Source of the DNA: Pseudorhizobium flavum
GTDB taxonomy: Bacteria > Pseudomonadota > Alphaproteobacteria > Rhizobiales > Rhizobiaceae
DNA: 64,000 nt
Direction of reading: 5' to 3'
Assembly (NCBI RefSeq): GCF_902502825.2
Contig: NZ_LR723670.1
Coordinates: forward strand, 3,282,501-3,346,500
The notes beneath the pieces were generated by a model. It did not search any database, had not been told where the DNA came from, and saw only the letters and a list, made by a program, of their open reading frames with translations. The first letter of the stretch is position 1, and each line of letters starts with the position of its first letter. Of the stretch, positions 18,669 to 30,672 are shown in pieces. The position numbers and the translations under genes were made by a program.

Positions 18669-19082
18669 CTACAGGAGATCCTGGAGAAAGGGGATGAGCG
18701 GCTCGTCGGCCGGTGGCATCGGAAAGTTGCGGAGGTCGCGGCTGCGAACCCATTTGATCGCCTGGCCCTCCATCCCCCGTGGAATGCCCTCGTAGCGCCG
18801 GCAGATGTAGAGCGGCATCAGCAGATGGAAGGTGTCGTAGGTGTGGCTGGCGAAAGTGAGCGGGGCCAGGCAGGGGATTTTCGTTGTCACCCCGAGCTCT
18901 TCCTGCAGTTCACGGATCAGCGTCTCCTCGGGCGTCTCACCCGGCTCCACCTTTCCGCCCGGGAATTCCCAAAGGCCCGCAAGCTCCTTTCCTTCCGGCC
19001 GCTGCGCCAGAAGGATACGATTGTCGGTGTCGACGAGGGCGCAGGCCGCCACCAGCAACATTCGCCGCGGTTGAGATTGCAC
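18669..19082 (-). CDS. mutT: MutT-type Nudix hydrolase (8-oxo-dGTP diphosphatase)
   Basis: A 137-residue Nudix enzyme. The Nudix box is complete at residues 43-65 (G, five residues, E, seven residues, REL, two residues, EELGV pattern), preceded by WEFPGGK. It removes oxidised dGTP from the nucleotide pool. It starts two bases after the GNAT gene and is the last gene of the prsA-like/argJ/GNAT/mutT run; argJ-GNAT-mutT linkage is common in rhizobia. Confidence 0.92.
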   Translation of the reverse strand: MQSQPRRMLLVAACALVDTDNRILLAQRPEGKELAGLWEFPGGKVEPGETPEETLIRELQEELGVTTKIPCLAPLTFASHTYDTFHLLMPLYICRRYEGIPRGMEGQAIKWVRSRDLRNFPMPPADEPLIPFLQDLL

Positions 19083-19084
19083 GG

Positions 19085-19864
19085 TCAGGCCTCCCGCCAG
19101 TAATGATATTGGTAGGCTTCCTGGAAACCGAACTTTCGATACAGCGCGAGCGCCGGCAAGTTGTCCGCGACGACCTGAATCCAGGCGCTCCGGGCCCCGC
19201 TGATGCGGGCCCAGCGCAGGGCGGAGGACAGGATTTCCGTTCCGCGCCCCTGACCGCGTGCGCTGGCGGTGACGGCAAGTCCCATGACGCCGGCGAGGTC
19301 GTTGTCCTGGACGCAGAGGGCAACGGCGACCGGTCCGCCCGCGGAATTCTCGATCGTGAACAGTCCCTTCGCCGGCTTGATGGCGTTGAGAACTTCCGCA
19401 AGCGCGGGCTTGAGCGCCGGATCCTCCCCGGCGACCAGCAGGCTGGCGTCGATGAACCGACTGACATCATGCGTGGGGAGGTGATCGATCGTATCCGGCA
19501 ATGCTAGGCGAGCGAGATCCGCCGTCATCACGTTCACCGTCTCAAACCGCTTCCAGCCGGCCTCGGACAGGTGCTGGATAAGTTGCGGGGGCGCTAATGG
19601 CGTCTCGCGCAGGATGAGCGGCCGGCCGTAGGCCTGGAAGCGCTTGCCTGCCTTCTCGAGGCGCAGGTCCATGTCCCGGAAGTCCGAAGGATCGAGCGGC
19701 ACGACGCAATTGAGGCGTTTTGAGGGGTGCCCGCCCGCAAGCCGGATCTGCCAGCTGCCGTCATAGATCACCGAGGCGGCCGGCCAGGCCCGGAAGCCGA
19801 CGGCCTCCAGACGGCGGACGAGCGGCAGATTGCTCGCGGACGGTGTTGCCTGCATCGCCCGCAT
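19085..19864 (-). CDS. GNAT-family N-acetyltransferase
   Basis: A 259-residue protein with a GNAT domain in the C-terminal half. The acetyl-CoA-binding motif A is VMGLAVTASARGQGRGTEIL and motif B is ALALYRKFGFQEAYQYHYW. The N-terminal half (residues 1-120) resembles a degenerate second GNAT fold. Substrate unknown. Its start codon shares one base with the argJ stop (TGATG), so it is translationally coupled to arginine biosynthesis, though a direct link is not shown. Confidence 0.85.
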   Translation of the reverse strand: MRAMQATPSASNLPLVRRLEAVGFRAWPAASVIYDGSWQIRLAGGHPSKRLNCVVPLDPSDFRDMDLRLEKAGKRFQAYGRPLILRETPLAPPQLIQHLSEAGWKRFETVNVMTADLARLALPDTIDHLPTHDVSRFIDASLLVAGEDPALKPALAEVLNAIKPAKGLFTIENSAGGPVAVALCVQDNDLAGVMGLAVTASARGQGRGTEILSSALRWARISGARSAWIQVVADNLPALALYRKFGFQEAYQYHYWREA

Positions 19865-21105
19865 CAGCTCCGGTAATCGCCGTTGATGGCCACATATTCC
19901 TTCGTCAGGTCGCAGGTCCAGACGGTGGCCCGCCCCTCACCCAGCCCGAGATCCACCCGGACAGGAATGTCCTCTTCTTTCATGACCGCGCTCGCAGCCG
20001 CTTCGGAATAGTCAGGATCGCGCTCGCCGTTGACTGCCACGCGGACATCGCCGAACCAGATCGCCAGCCGGTCGCGGTCGGCCATCTCGCCGGCCTTGCC
20101 GACCGCCATGACGACGCGGCCCCAGTTGGCGTCTTCGCCGGCCACCGCCGTCTTGACGAGGGGCGAGTTGGCAATGGAAAGCGCAATCCGCTTTGCCGCG
20201 GCGTCGGTCTCGGCGCCGGTTACGGTGACCTCCACCATCTTGCGAGCACCCTCGCCATCGCGAACCACCTGGAGCGCCAAGTCCTTGAGAAGCGCGTTCA
20301 GCGCCGCGCGAAACTCAGCCAGTGCCGGGTCCTCGACAGAGGTGACCCTCGCCTGTCCATCGGCCGCGGCGGCACCCGTGGCAAACAGCATCAGCGTGTC
20401 CGAGGTGGAGGTATCGCTATCGACGGTCACCGAATTGAAGGTCGGCTCAACGCCTGTCGCCAGCAGCTGCTGCAGTACGTCCGGCGCGATGTCCGCGTCG
20501 GTCGCGACGAAGGACAGCATGGTCGCCATGTCGGGCGCGATCATGCCCGCCCCCTTGGCGATGCCGTTGATCGTCACCGTTACACCACCCAGGGAAGCCG
20601 AGCGTGTCGCGACCTTCGGATAGGTGTCGGTGGTCATGATGGCCTTGGCGGCGTCGAGCCAGAAATCCGGTTTCGCGCCAATATTCATATCGCCGAGCAC
20701 GCCTGCGAACTTGCCGGCATCCAGCGGCTCGCCGATCACGCCCGTCGACGCCAGATACACCTCGTTCTCAGCGCATCCCACGGCCGAGGCCGCAGACTTC
20801 GCCGTCAGTTCCGTCGCGGCCCTGCCCTTGAGGCCGGTGAAGGCGTTCGCATTGCCCGAATTGACGACGACCGCCCTCGCCTTGCCGTGAGGAAGATTCG
20901 CCCGGCAGAAATCGACCGGCGCCGAGGGGCATTTGGAGCGCGTGAACACACCGGCCACCGCCGCCGGCTGGTCGAACACCATCAGCAGAACGTCGGTGCG
21001 GTTCTTGTACTTGATCCCGGCAGCAGCAGTTGCCATGCGTAGGCCGCGGATCGGCGGCATGTCCGGGTAGGATTTCGGAGCAAGCGGGGAGACGGAAGCG
21101 GACAT
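19864..21105 (-). CDS. argJ: bifunctional glutamate N-acetyltransferase / N-acetylglutamate synthase
   Basis: ArgJ transfers acetyl from N-acetylornithine to glutamate, making the arginine pathway cyclic, and can also use acetyl-CoA. The precursor cleaves itself at the motif [13 protein letters not shown], between Ala194 and Thr195 by my count; Thr195 then becomes the nucleophile. The C-terminal [17 protein letters not shown] block is intact. The ATG giving [10 protein letters not shown] was chosen; a GTG three codons earlier is possible. Length 413 matches the family. Confidence 0.96.
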   Translation of the reverse strand: MSASVSPLAPKSYPDMPPIRGLRMATAAAGIKYKNRTDVLLMVFDQPAAVAGVFTRSKCPSAPVDFCRANLPHGKARAVVVNSGNANAFTGLKGRAATELTAKSAASAVGCAENEVYLASTGVIGEPLDAGKFAGVLGDMNIGAKPDFWLDAAKAIMTTDTYPKVATRSASLGGVTVTINGIAKGAGMIAPDMATMLSFVATDADIAPDVLQQLLATGVEPTFNSVTVDSDTSTSDTLMLFATGAAAADGQARVTSVEDPALAEFRAALNALLKDLALQVVRDGEGARKMVEVTVTGAETDAAAKRIALSIANSPLVKTAVAGEDANWGRVVMAVGKAGEMADRDRLAIWFGDVRVAVNGERDPDYSEAAASAVMKEEDIPVRVDLGLGEGRATVWTCDLTKEYVAINGDYRS

Positions 21106-21129
21106 CGGAGGCACCCAAACTGAATATGG

Positions 21130-21155
21130 AAAGGCCCGGAAGACCGGGCCCTTTT
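21130..21155. terminator. hairpin between the PpiC-type isomerase gene and argJ
   Basis: GGCCCGG and CCGGGCC form a seven-base-pair stem with loop AAGA, flanked by AAA on one side and CTTTT on the other, so it looks like a bidirectional terminator. Both flanking genes are on the minus strand; there the tail is only TTT, so it may act as a partial attenuator ahead of argJ. Confidence 0.6.
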
Positions 21156-21162
21156 AAAACAC

Positions 21163-22050
21163 TTACTGCTGAGGCGCGGGCGCTTCGCCGGCTGCAGGAT
21201 CGGCCTCCGGCGCCTTGTTGACGTCCTCATAGCCCTTGCGCAGCGTCTCGTCCATGATCTCGACCGTCTGCTCCGCCTTGGCCTTCTCGATCAGCGCGAG
21301 ATACTTGTCGCGCATGACCAGCTGGCGGACCTGCGGCTCAACCTGTTCCAGCGCCGGCGGCTGGACGTCACGACGGTCCTCGAGCTTGATGACATGGAAG
21401 CCGAACTGCGACTGCACCGGCGTCTTCGTGTAGGCACCCTTTTCCAGCGCGAATGCAGCCTCCTCGAATTCTGGGACCATGCGGCCCTTCGAGAACCAGC
21501 CGAGGTCGCCACCGTCGTCCTTGTTGGAATCTTCCGACTTCGCCTTGGCGAGCTCGGCGAAATCCTTGCCGGCGTCGAGGTCGGCGATGACCGCCTTGGC
21601 CTCTTCCTCGGTCTTCACCAGGATATGGCGGGCGTTGACCTCTTCCTGCTTCGGCAGGGCGGCGATTTCCTTCTCGTAGCGTGCCTTGACCTCTTCATCG
21701 GTGACGGCGTCGACCACGTGCTTGCGGAAGTACGAGTTATGCAGCTCGCGATCCTTGATGTACTCCATCCGCTTCTGGAAATCTTCCGTCTCGGCAAGCC
21801 CCTCCTCGGCAGCGCCTTGTGCGAGAAGCTTCACGTCGATCGCGCCCGACAGGGCCGCCACGCGCTTCTGCTCGTCCGGAAGCTGCTGGAGCTGCGGATC
21901 GAGGTTGGCCACGGCCAGGTCGAGCTCGGACTGAAGGATCTCCAGGTCGCCGACCTTGGCGACGACGGCATCTTCCTGCGCGAAGGCGGAGGCACCGAAG
22001 GAAAGCCCGACAGCAAGGGCAGCCGTGGCGAGAAGTTTATGGCGCAGCAT
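21163..22050 (-). CDS. periplasmic PpiC/parvulin-type peptidyl-prolyl isomerase
   Basis: A 295-residue exported foldase. The signal peptide covers residues 1-24 (ends ASAFAQ), a SurA-like N-terminal helical domain follows, then one parvulin domain (NARHILVKTEEEAK...DGGDLGWFSKGRMVPEFEEAAF...QFGFHVIKLEDRR, about residues 135-235). The C-terminal tail is Ala/Pro/Glu-rich. The ATG at MLRHKLL was preferred over a longer frame because it gives the signal peptide and has AAAGGTGAC just upstream. It is divergent from secA, a fitting neighbour for an outer-membrane-protein chaperone. Confidence 0.92.
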   Translation of the reverse strand: MLRHKLLATAALAVGLSFGASAFAQEDAVVAKVGDLEILQSELDLAVANLDPQLQQLPDEQKRVAALSGAIDVKLLAQGAAEEGLAETEDFQKRMEYIKDRELHNSYFRKHVVDAVTDEEVKARYEKEIAALPKQEEVNARHILVKTEEEAKAVIADLDAGKDFAELAKAKSEDSNKDDGGDLGWFSKGRMVPEFEEAAFALEKGAYTKTPVQSQFGFHVIKLEDRRDVQPPALEQVEPQVRQLVMRDKYLALIEKAKAEQTVEIMDETLRKGYEDVNKAPEADPAAGEAPAPQQ

Positions 22051-22299
22051 CAAGTCACCTTTCAAGAATGATTGCCGGTCTCGATATAGCCCGAAGCCGG
22101 CCGGAACGCGTTCAGAAACATCGGAATGTGGCCTTTGTGTATCGGCCGTTACCGTTGACATCAAATCGACCCCCTCTTATCTGTCACGCAACTTTGCGTC
22201 CAGATGGGTTTCCGGGCGTAGCGGGCGATTTTGACGGTTGTGCAGAGCCGTAGGCCGGCCCGCGATCACAAGTACGTTTAACCAGAAAGGACCATTCGA

Positions 22300-25020
<2,721 letters not shown>

Positions 25021-25043
25021 GATTTCCTCCGCAACACATCAAT

Positions 25044-25066
25044 ATGCCGCCTCCGGGCGGCATTTT
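25044..25066 (+). terminator. Rho-independent terminator of secA
   Basis: ATGCCGCC and GGCGGCAT form an eight-base-pair stem around a TCCG tetraloop, ending in TTTT. It lies 24 bases past the secA stop. Confidence 0.9.
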
Positions 25067-25162
25067 CGTGTGCGCTCCAGTCTGCTCCAAAGGATTGTTA
25101 ACCCTGTCGTGGCAAGACTGGGCTACCCGGTACTGAGTTCATGTGAGTAGTGCGTGCCGATC

Positions 25163-26572
25163 ATGGCGGTTCTCGAGACAGCGGAGAGATATCTGCCCCG
25201 CGGCCTGCGCTCCAGGCTGAGGCCTGTGCTCGACCGGGCGATCGAGGCGAATACCTTGGACGGCGAGACGGCCCGGGCCCAGCGGCAGGCTCTCGTCGCC
25301 TTTGCCATTCGCGTCGTCAGTGCCGCCATCGCCTTCGTTTCCCAGATCATCCTTGCCCGCCTGATGGGGGAGTTCGAATACGGCATCTTCGCCTTCGTCT
25401 GGGTGATCGTCATTCTGGCAGGAAACCTCTCCTGCCTCGGCTTCCATACATCCGTGATCCGCTTCCTGCCGCAGCACCAGGCGGACGGTGATTTCGCCTC
25501 TGCCCGCGGCCTTCATGTCACGGCGCGAATCTTTGCAATGCTTTCCGCAAGCGCGCTTGCGGCCTTGGGATTTCTCTTCCTGCGCCTCTTCGCTGGCTCT
25601 TTCGAAGCCTACTGGCTGGCACCTCTGTTCCTGGCGCTCTTCACGCTGCCGATGATCGCGCTCGGCGACGTCCTCGACGGCACCGCACGGGCAAGTGGCT
25701 GGACGGTGACCGCCCTGACGCCGACCTTCCTGATCCGTCCGACCCTGATCCTGCTCTTCATGGTCGGCGCCGTCTGGCTCGGCGCGCCCGACACGGCGGT
25801 GACTGCGATGGAAGCCGCTCTTGCCGCAACCTATGTCACGACTCTGATCCAGTACATGCGGCTGCGCCGACGGCTGCGGCGCGCCTTCGGCGATGGTCCG
25901 CTTCGTCTCAACGCCGGCGCCTGGTTCGCCTATTCCTTGCCGATCTTCCTGATTGACGGGATCGGCTTCCTCCTGACCAATGCTGATGTGGTGGTAGTCG
26001 GTCTCTACCTGCCCCCCGACCAGGTGGCGGTCTATTTTGCTGCGACGAAGACGATCGTGCTCGTCCAGTTCGTCGCCTTCGCCGTCAAGGCTGCGGCTGG
26101 CCCGAGGTTCTCCGCCATACTTGCGAGCGGCGAGACCTCGGAACTGGCGGCATTCGCCGGACAGGCCGCACGCTGGAGCTTTTGGCCCGCTCTCCTGCTG
26201 GGCTCGGCCATCCTGCTGGTCGGCGAACACCTCCTCGCCCTCTTCGGCCCGGCCTTCACGATTGGCTACTGGCTGCTCCCGATCCTCTTTGCGGGCATCC
26301 TCGCCAAGTCGCTGGTCGGCCCCGCGGAAGTGCTGCTCAGCATGGCCGGCCGTCAGAACCTCTGCGTGGTTCTATACGCGATCGTGCTGGGCGCAAACAT
26401 CCTGATGAACACCATGCTCATCCCTCGTTTCGGGCTGAACGGCGCGGCGACCGCGACCGCCTGCGCCATGGCAATCGAAGCGATCCTGCTGCACGTCGCG
26501 CTTCGCCGAAGCCTCGGCATCGCCATGTTTGCCTTCGCCGACCCAATCCCAACTGCAGCAAAGGCCGAATGA
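25163..26572 (+). CDS. Wzx/MATE-like polysaccharide flippase
   Basis: A membrane protein of about 469 residues with some 12-14 predicted helices, of the oligosaccharide flippase (polysaccharide biosynthesis, RfbX/Wzx) family. Characteristic parts are the first helix region IAFVSQIILARLMGEFEYGIFAF and TNADVVVVGLYLPPDQVAVYFAATK. It likely moves a lipid-linked glycan across the inner membrane. The ATG giving MAVLETAERY was used; a GTG three codons earlier is possible. Its stop overlaps the ATG of the following acyltransferase gene (ATGA). No glycosyltransferases lie beside it, so the substrate pathway must be encoded elsewhere. Confidence 0.82.
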   Translation: MAVLETAERYLPRGLRSRLRPVLDRAIEANTLDGETARAQRQALVAFAIRVVSAAIAFVSQIILARLMGEFEYGIFAFVWVIVILAGNLSCLGFHTSVIRFLPQHQADGDFASARGLHVTARIFAMLSASALAALGFLFLRLFAGSFEAYWLAPLFLALFTLPMIALGDVLDGTARASGWTVTALTPTFLIRPTLILLFMVGAVWLGAPDTAVTAMEAALAATYVTTLIQYMRLRRRLRRAFGDGPLRLNAGAWFAYSLPIFLIDGIGFLLTNADVVVVGLYLPPDQVAVYFAATKTIVLVQFVAFAVKAAAGPRFSAILASGETSELAAFAGQAARWSFWPALLLGSAILLVGEHLLALFGPAFTIGYWLLPILFAGILAKSLVGPAEVLLSMAGRQNLCVVLYAIVLGANILMNTMLIPRFGLNGAATATACAMAIEAILLHVALRRSLGIAMFAFADPIPTAAKAE

Positions 26573-27858
26573 CCATGGCCCCCTCCCCCGACAGCCGCCG
26601 GCCAATGGATCCCGCAGCCTCTCTCTGGACACCGCCTCTGGTGCCGGAGCTGCAGGCAGAACGGCCCCGTGCAGACCAACAGACCGAAGTAGGACGCCCG
26701 GGACGGGAACTCTGCATCTACCCCGCCTCGCTAGGCTACGACCTCCAGCAGGAGCTCGAATTCCTTTCCAACCGGGTGATGGAACCCAACATCTTCTTCA
26801 GCGCCCGTCTGCTGGCGCCGGCAATGCCACGCATAGAGGACAAGCAGGTCCGGTTCGCCGTGATCCGCGACGAGAACGAGGGGCACAGCCGCATGCGGCT
26901 GCTGATGCCCTTCACGATCGAAAAACCCGGCTTCTCGATCGGCCCGGCGATCACCCGTGCATGGGCAAACCCGTTCGGGCCACTGGGAACGCCCCTTGTC
27001 GATGCGGAGGGCGCCGCCGAGACGCTCGACAACCTTTTGGACGGTCTTTCTCGACCGGACATGCAGCTTCCATCGGTACTCGTCCTGCCCCAGATCCGCA
27101 TCAACGGACGCTTCGCCCAGTTGGCGCGCGCCGTTGCGGTGGGTCGCGACCTGCCGGTGACGCTCGCCGAGCCGGGCACGCGTCCCATGCTGGAAAGCGT
27201 CGAGGCTCCGGAAACCTACCTCAAGCGGGCGGTCTCTCCTCACCACTACCGGGAAATGCAGCGCCAATGGCGACGGCTTGCCGAGCACGGGGCACTGGAC
27301 TACGCAGTCGCCCGTCAACCGGAGGAGGTCCGGCTCCGCATGGAGGAATTCCTGGCGCTGGAGGCAGCGGGATGGAAGGGACGCAAGCGCTCCGCCCTCA
27401 TCAACGACCGCTACCGCGCTGCCTTTGCCCGGGAAGCCATTACCAATCTCGCCGAGATTGATGCAGTCCGCATCCATACACTCAACCTCGAAGGGCGCGC
27501 GATCGCCTCCCTTATCGTCTTCGTCATGGCCGGCGAAGCCTATACCTGGAAGACGACTTACGACGAGGAATTTGCCGCATGGTCCCCCGGAAAGCTGCTC
27601 ATGATGAAGCTGACCGAATGGCACCTCGATGATGCCAATATCCTGCGTACCGATTCCTGCGCGACCGCCGACCACTCCATCATGAGCCGGATGTGGGAGG
27701 AGCGCGAGGAGATGGGGACGCTGGTGATCGGCCTCACGCACAATGCCGACAAGGATGTCCGGCAAGTGGCGACCCAGCTCCACATGTACCGGAGCACGCG
27801 AAACATGGCACGTCTGCTACGGCAGAAGATCCTGTCGATCGCCAGGCGACCTGAATAA
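26569..27858 (+). CDS. CelD/BcsL-type GNAT acyltransferase
   Basis: A 429-residue cytoplasmic protein with a C-terminal Acetyltransf_6 (CelD/BcsL-like) GNAT domain, recognisable from MEEFLALEAAGWKGRKRSAL, the acceptor-side segment GEAYTWKTTYDEEFAAWSPG and the preceding RIHTLNLEGRAIASLIV. Such proteins are often encoded in exopolysaccharide or cellulose loci and are thought to acylate glycan precursors. Four-base overlap with the flippase gene implies a coupled two-gene operon. It ends three bases before the convergent acyl-CoA synthetase. A much longer frame reaching back to 26182 lies inside the flippase gene and was rejected. Confidence 0.8.
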   Translation: MTMAPSPDSRRPMDPAASLWTPPLVPELQAERPRADQQTEVGRPGRELCIYPASLGYDLQQELEFLSNRVMEPNIFFSARLLAPAMPRIEDKQVRFAVIRDENEGHSRMRLLMPFTIEKPGFSIGPAITRAWANPFGPLGTPLVDAEGAAETLDNLLDGLSRPDMQLPSVLVLPQIRINGRFAQLARAVAVGRDLPVTLAEPGTRPMLESVEAPETYLKRAVSPHHYREMQRQWRRLAEHGALDYAVARQPEEVRLRMEEFLALEAAGWKGRKRSALINDRYRAAFAREAITNLAEIDAVRIHTLNLEGRAIASLIVFVMAGEAYTWKTTYDEEFAAWSPGKLLMMKLTEWHLDDANILRTDSCATADHSIMSRMWEEREEMGTLVIGLTHNADKDVRQVATQLHMYRSTRNMARLLRQKILSIARRPE

Positions 27859-27861
27859 GAT

Positions 27862-29499
27862 TCATTCCGCTGCCGCACGCAGGCGCAGCATCCGGCGGAT
27901 CACCTTGCCGCTCGTCGTCAGCGGCAGATCGTCGACGAAGTCCACCTCCCGGGGATACTCATGCATCGACAGCCGGTGCTTGACCCAGTCGCGAAGCTCG
28001 GCCGCCAGGCGTTCACTACGCTCGTGCCCCTCGCGAAGGACGACATAGGCCTTGACGATCTCCGTGCGCAGCGGATCCGGTTTGCCGATCACGGCAGCGA
28101 GCCGGACGGCGGGGTGGCCGCTGAGACAATCCTCGATTTCCGCCGGGCCGATCCGGTAACCTGCCGACGTGATGACGTCGTCGTCCCGTCCGACGAACTC
28201 CACGAAGCCTTCTGCGTCCCGGCGCCCTATGTCGCCCGTCAGTAGCCAACCGTTCCTGACCTTTGCCTCCGTCGCGGCCGGATCGTCCCAGTAGCCGAGG
28301 AACATCACCGGGTCCGGTGCCCTGACGGCGATCTCGCCTTCAACACCGTCGGCGACTTCCAGGCCTCGTTCATCAAGGACGGCCACGTCATGCCCCGGCA
28401 CGCTCCTCCCGATCGCACCGGCCTTGGTGACGCCCAGTGCAGCACAGGAACCCAGAACGAAGTTGCACTCGGTCTGGCCATAGAGCTCGTTGACGGTGAC
28501 GCCGAGGACGTTACGGACCCATTCATATGTCTCCCGCCCGAGTGCCTCGCCCGCTGATGTAATGGTTCGCAAGTGCAGGTCGTAGCGGGAACGCGGCGCG
28601 GCGACCGACTTCATCAGGCGAAGCGCGGTCGGCGGAATGAAGGCGTTGCGGACATCCATCTCCGCGATGATGCGGAAGGCCATGTCAGGGTCGAACTTCT
28701 GCGCCGGCGAGGAGACCACCGGTATGCCAAGCGTCAGCGCCGGAAGGAGCACGTTCAACAGGCCGCCGGCCCAGGCCCAGTCGGCGGGCGTCCAGATGCG
28801 ATCCCCCTCCTGTGGAGCAAACTCATGTCCCAGTTGGAAACCAGGAATGTGGCCGGCCAGCACCCGATGGCCATGGAGCGCCGCCTTGGGCGGTCCGGTG
28901 GTGCCGGACGTGAAGATCATCAGTGCGGGGTCGTCAGGGTTGGTCGCCGCGACCTCGAACCGCGATGGATGCTGATCCAGCAGATCATCGAACGCCAGAG
29001 CACCATCCCTGGCGACGGCCCCTCCAGCGACGACGAGATGCCGCAGAGCCGGCAGCTTCGCGCGGATCGCCTGCAAGCGCGGCAGGCCGAATTCGTTGGT
29101 CACGATCGCCACTGCTTCCGACGCACGCAAGCGATATTCCAGTGCATCTTCCCCGAACAGCAGCGCCAATGGCAATGCGATCGCGCCGAGCTTGTAGATC
29201 GCCACATGGACAACGACCGTATCGAAGCCCTGCGGCAGCAGAAGCGCCACCCGGTCGCCGCGGCGTATCCCGAGGGACCGCAATCCGTTTGCGAGCGCGG
29301 AGGACTTTTCGCGAAGCGCGCCATAGGTCATGGCGAGGTGCTGGCCATCGGGACTGAAGTGCTGCAGGCAGATGCGCGCCGGTTCCTTTTCCGCCCACGC
29401 ATCGCAAACCACATGGCCGATGTTGAACCTGGTCGGGATGCGCCACTCAAAACTGCGAAGGATTTCGTCGTAGGAAGATCTAGCGTTTGGAAGCAGCAT
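27862..29499 (-). CDS. AMP-dependent acyl-CoA synthetase
   Basis: A member of the ANL adenylating-enzyme superfamily, about 545 residues. The AMP-binding P-loop-like motif is IFTSGTTGPPKAALHGH, followed by NELYGQTECNFV, WLLTGDIGRRDAEGF and the C-terminal catalytic Lys motif TTSGKVIRR. It activates a carboxylic acid to an acyl-adenylate and then to acyl-CoA; relatives act on acetate, medium-chain or aromatic acids, and the substrate cannot be fixed from sequence. The ATG giving MLLPNARSSYDE was chosen; an upstream start 13 codons earlier exists. It converges on the GNAT gene with three bases between. Confidence 0.88.
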   Translation of the reverse strand: MLLPNARSSYDEILRSFEWRIPTRFNIGHVVCDAWAEKEPARICLQHFSPDGQHLAMTYGALREKSSALANGLRSLGIRRGDRVALLLPQGFDTVVVHVAIYKLGAIALPLALLFGEDALEYRLRASEAVAIVTNEFGLPRLQAIRAKLPALRHLVVAGGAVARDGALAFDDLLDQHPSRFEVAATNPDDPALMIFTSGTTGPPKAALHGHRVLAGHIPGFQLGHEFAPQEGDRIWTPADWAWAGGLLNVLLPALTLGIPVVSSPAQKFDPDMAFRIIAEMDVRNAFIPPTALRLMKSVAAPRSRYDLHLRTITSAGEALGRETYEWVRNVLGVTVNELYGQTECNFVLGSCAALGVTKAGAIGRSVPGHDVAVLDERGLEVADGVEGEIAVRAPDPVMFLGYWDDPAATEAKVRNGWLLTGDIGRRDAEGFVEFVGRDDDVITSAGYRIGPAEIEDCLSGHPAVRLAAVIGKPDPLRTEIVKAYVVLREGHERSERLAAELRDWVKHRLSMHEYPREVDFVDDLPLTTSGKVIRRMLRLRAAAE

Positions 29500-29605
29500 G
29501 GCCTGTGTCGCGTTTTCAGCGTTGCAATCTGCTAGCACCAGCAGGCCGCGGCCACAAGGAGCAGCCGTGGCTGCCCCCTTGGCCCATCATCATGCGTATC
29601 GCAGC

Positions 29606-30223
29606 CTAGCGCTGCGCGGTCATCCGCAGCATCCGGCACAAGGCCGCCAGTTCGGCGTCGGTGCCGCTCGAGAGCAGGTCACCGCAACGGTTGAGCAGCC
29701 GGCGCTGCTCGTCTTCGGACATGGCGTTGAAGGCCTCGCGTTGCGCTGGGGTCAGATCGGGACCGGCACCTCCGGCGCCCGGACCGCCTGCGCCCGGCCC
29801 ACCGGCACTCGGCCCGCCCGCACCCGGGCTGGAGCCACCGATTCCGATATCGAGATCGGCCCCGACGCCCGAACCTCCCCCCGCCCGCACCCCGGCGCCG
29901 GCATTGACCCCATTCGAGCCGCCGATCGAAGCGGTTGCATCGACATCGACACCATCGCTGATATCCGCATCGACACTCGCATTTACGCCATCGGCGCCGC
30001 CCACGGAAGCATCCACGTCGGCGAGGCTGCTACCTCCGACGTTCGCGCTTGCGTTCACGCCGTTGCTACCGCCGACCGAAGCCCCAACCCCGAGGCCATT
30101 GCTGGTATCGACGCCGACGCTGACGCCACCCACCGACACTCCCGCTTCCTGCGCACCCGCCGGCCCGAGAGCCGGCAAGATCAGGCAAGCGGAGACGAGA
30201 AGCATATTTCTCCTGACTTCCAT
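29606..30223 (-). CDS. secreted Gly/Val/Asn repeat protein, unknown
   Basis: A 205-residue exported protein. The start was set at MEVRRNMLLVS because GGAGG lies seven bases ahead. A signal peptide ends near GPAGAQ. Residues about 28-125 are degenerate repeats of roughly 12-17 residues built on GGSNGVNAS and DGVDVDAS, with alternating small and hydrophobic residues as in beta-helical or beta-solenoid proteins. A Gly-Pro-Ala block (GAGGPSAGGPGAGG) follows. The last 50 residues (LTPAQREAFNAMSEDEQRRLLNRCGDLL) are helical with two Cys. I recognise no named family in full. It stands alone between the acyl-CoA synthetase and the tRNA gene. Confidence 0.7.
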   Translation of the reverse strand: MEVRRNMLLVSACLILPALGPAGAQEAGVSVGGVSVGVDTSNGLGVGASVGGSNGVNASANVGGSSLADVDASVGGADGVNASVDADISDGVDVDATASIGGSNGVNAGAGVRAGGGSGVGADLDIGIGGSSPGAGGPSAGGPGAGGPGAGGAGPDLTPAQREAFNAMSEDEQRRLLNRCGDLLSSGTDAELAALCRMLRMTAQR

Positions 30224-30449
30224 GGTCATTCCTCCATACAAGGCCCGCAACCATCGCGGGCATGTACGGAACCACCGTCGCGTGGAGAAGGTTTCGCCCG
30301 CGCCCTCCGCAGTGCCATGATCATTAACGCTTCGTCACTGTCGGATGGACTGCTGTGCCAGAAGCACACTTAAGCGTCCGCGCTACCGGCTACCTCCTCA
30401 CTTGCGCAGCAGCGCGAGCCCATGATAGAGGCCATTCCATACCTTCCGT

Positions 30450-30534
30450 GCCCCGTTGGCGGAACTGGTAGACGCGCCTGACTCAAAATCAGGTTCCGAA
30501 AGGAGTGCTGGTTCGATTCCGGCACGGGGCACCA
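30450..30534 (+). tRNA. tRNA-Leu (anticodon CAA)
   Basis: The 85-base gene forms a complete cloverleaf. Acceptor GCCCCGT pairs with ACGGGGC, with discriminator A and encoded CCA at the 3' end. The anticodon stem CCTGA/TCAGG encloses loop CTCAAAA with anticodon CAA, reading UUG. A long variable arm (TTCCGAAAGGAGT-type) marks it as a class II tRNA, as expected for leucine. The T loop TTCGATT is standard. Confidence 0.96.
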
Positions 30535-30672
30535 TCCTAACTGACCATCCAGAGCCCCGTCTCACGCAGATGTGTGAGGGTCACCTGCATGCTAAGCGCG
30601 GGAGAATTGCGCCGCTCGGCGCGATGTTCTAATGAGCGACGACCTGATTGGCCCTTCGGCCTGGAGACGTGC

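Noticed and set aside
30361..30449. A sigma-70 promoter for tRNA-Leu (TTGCGC, 17 bases, ATAGAG).
   Set aside because: The -10 match is poor, so I did not list it as a feature.
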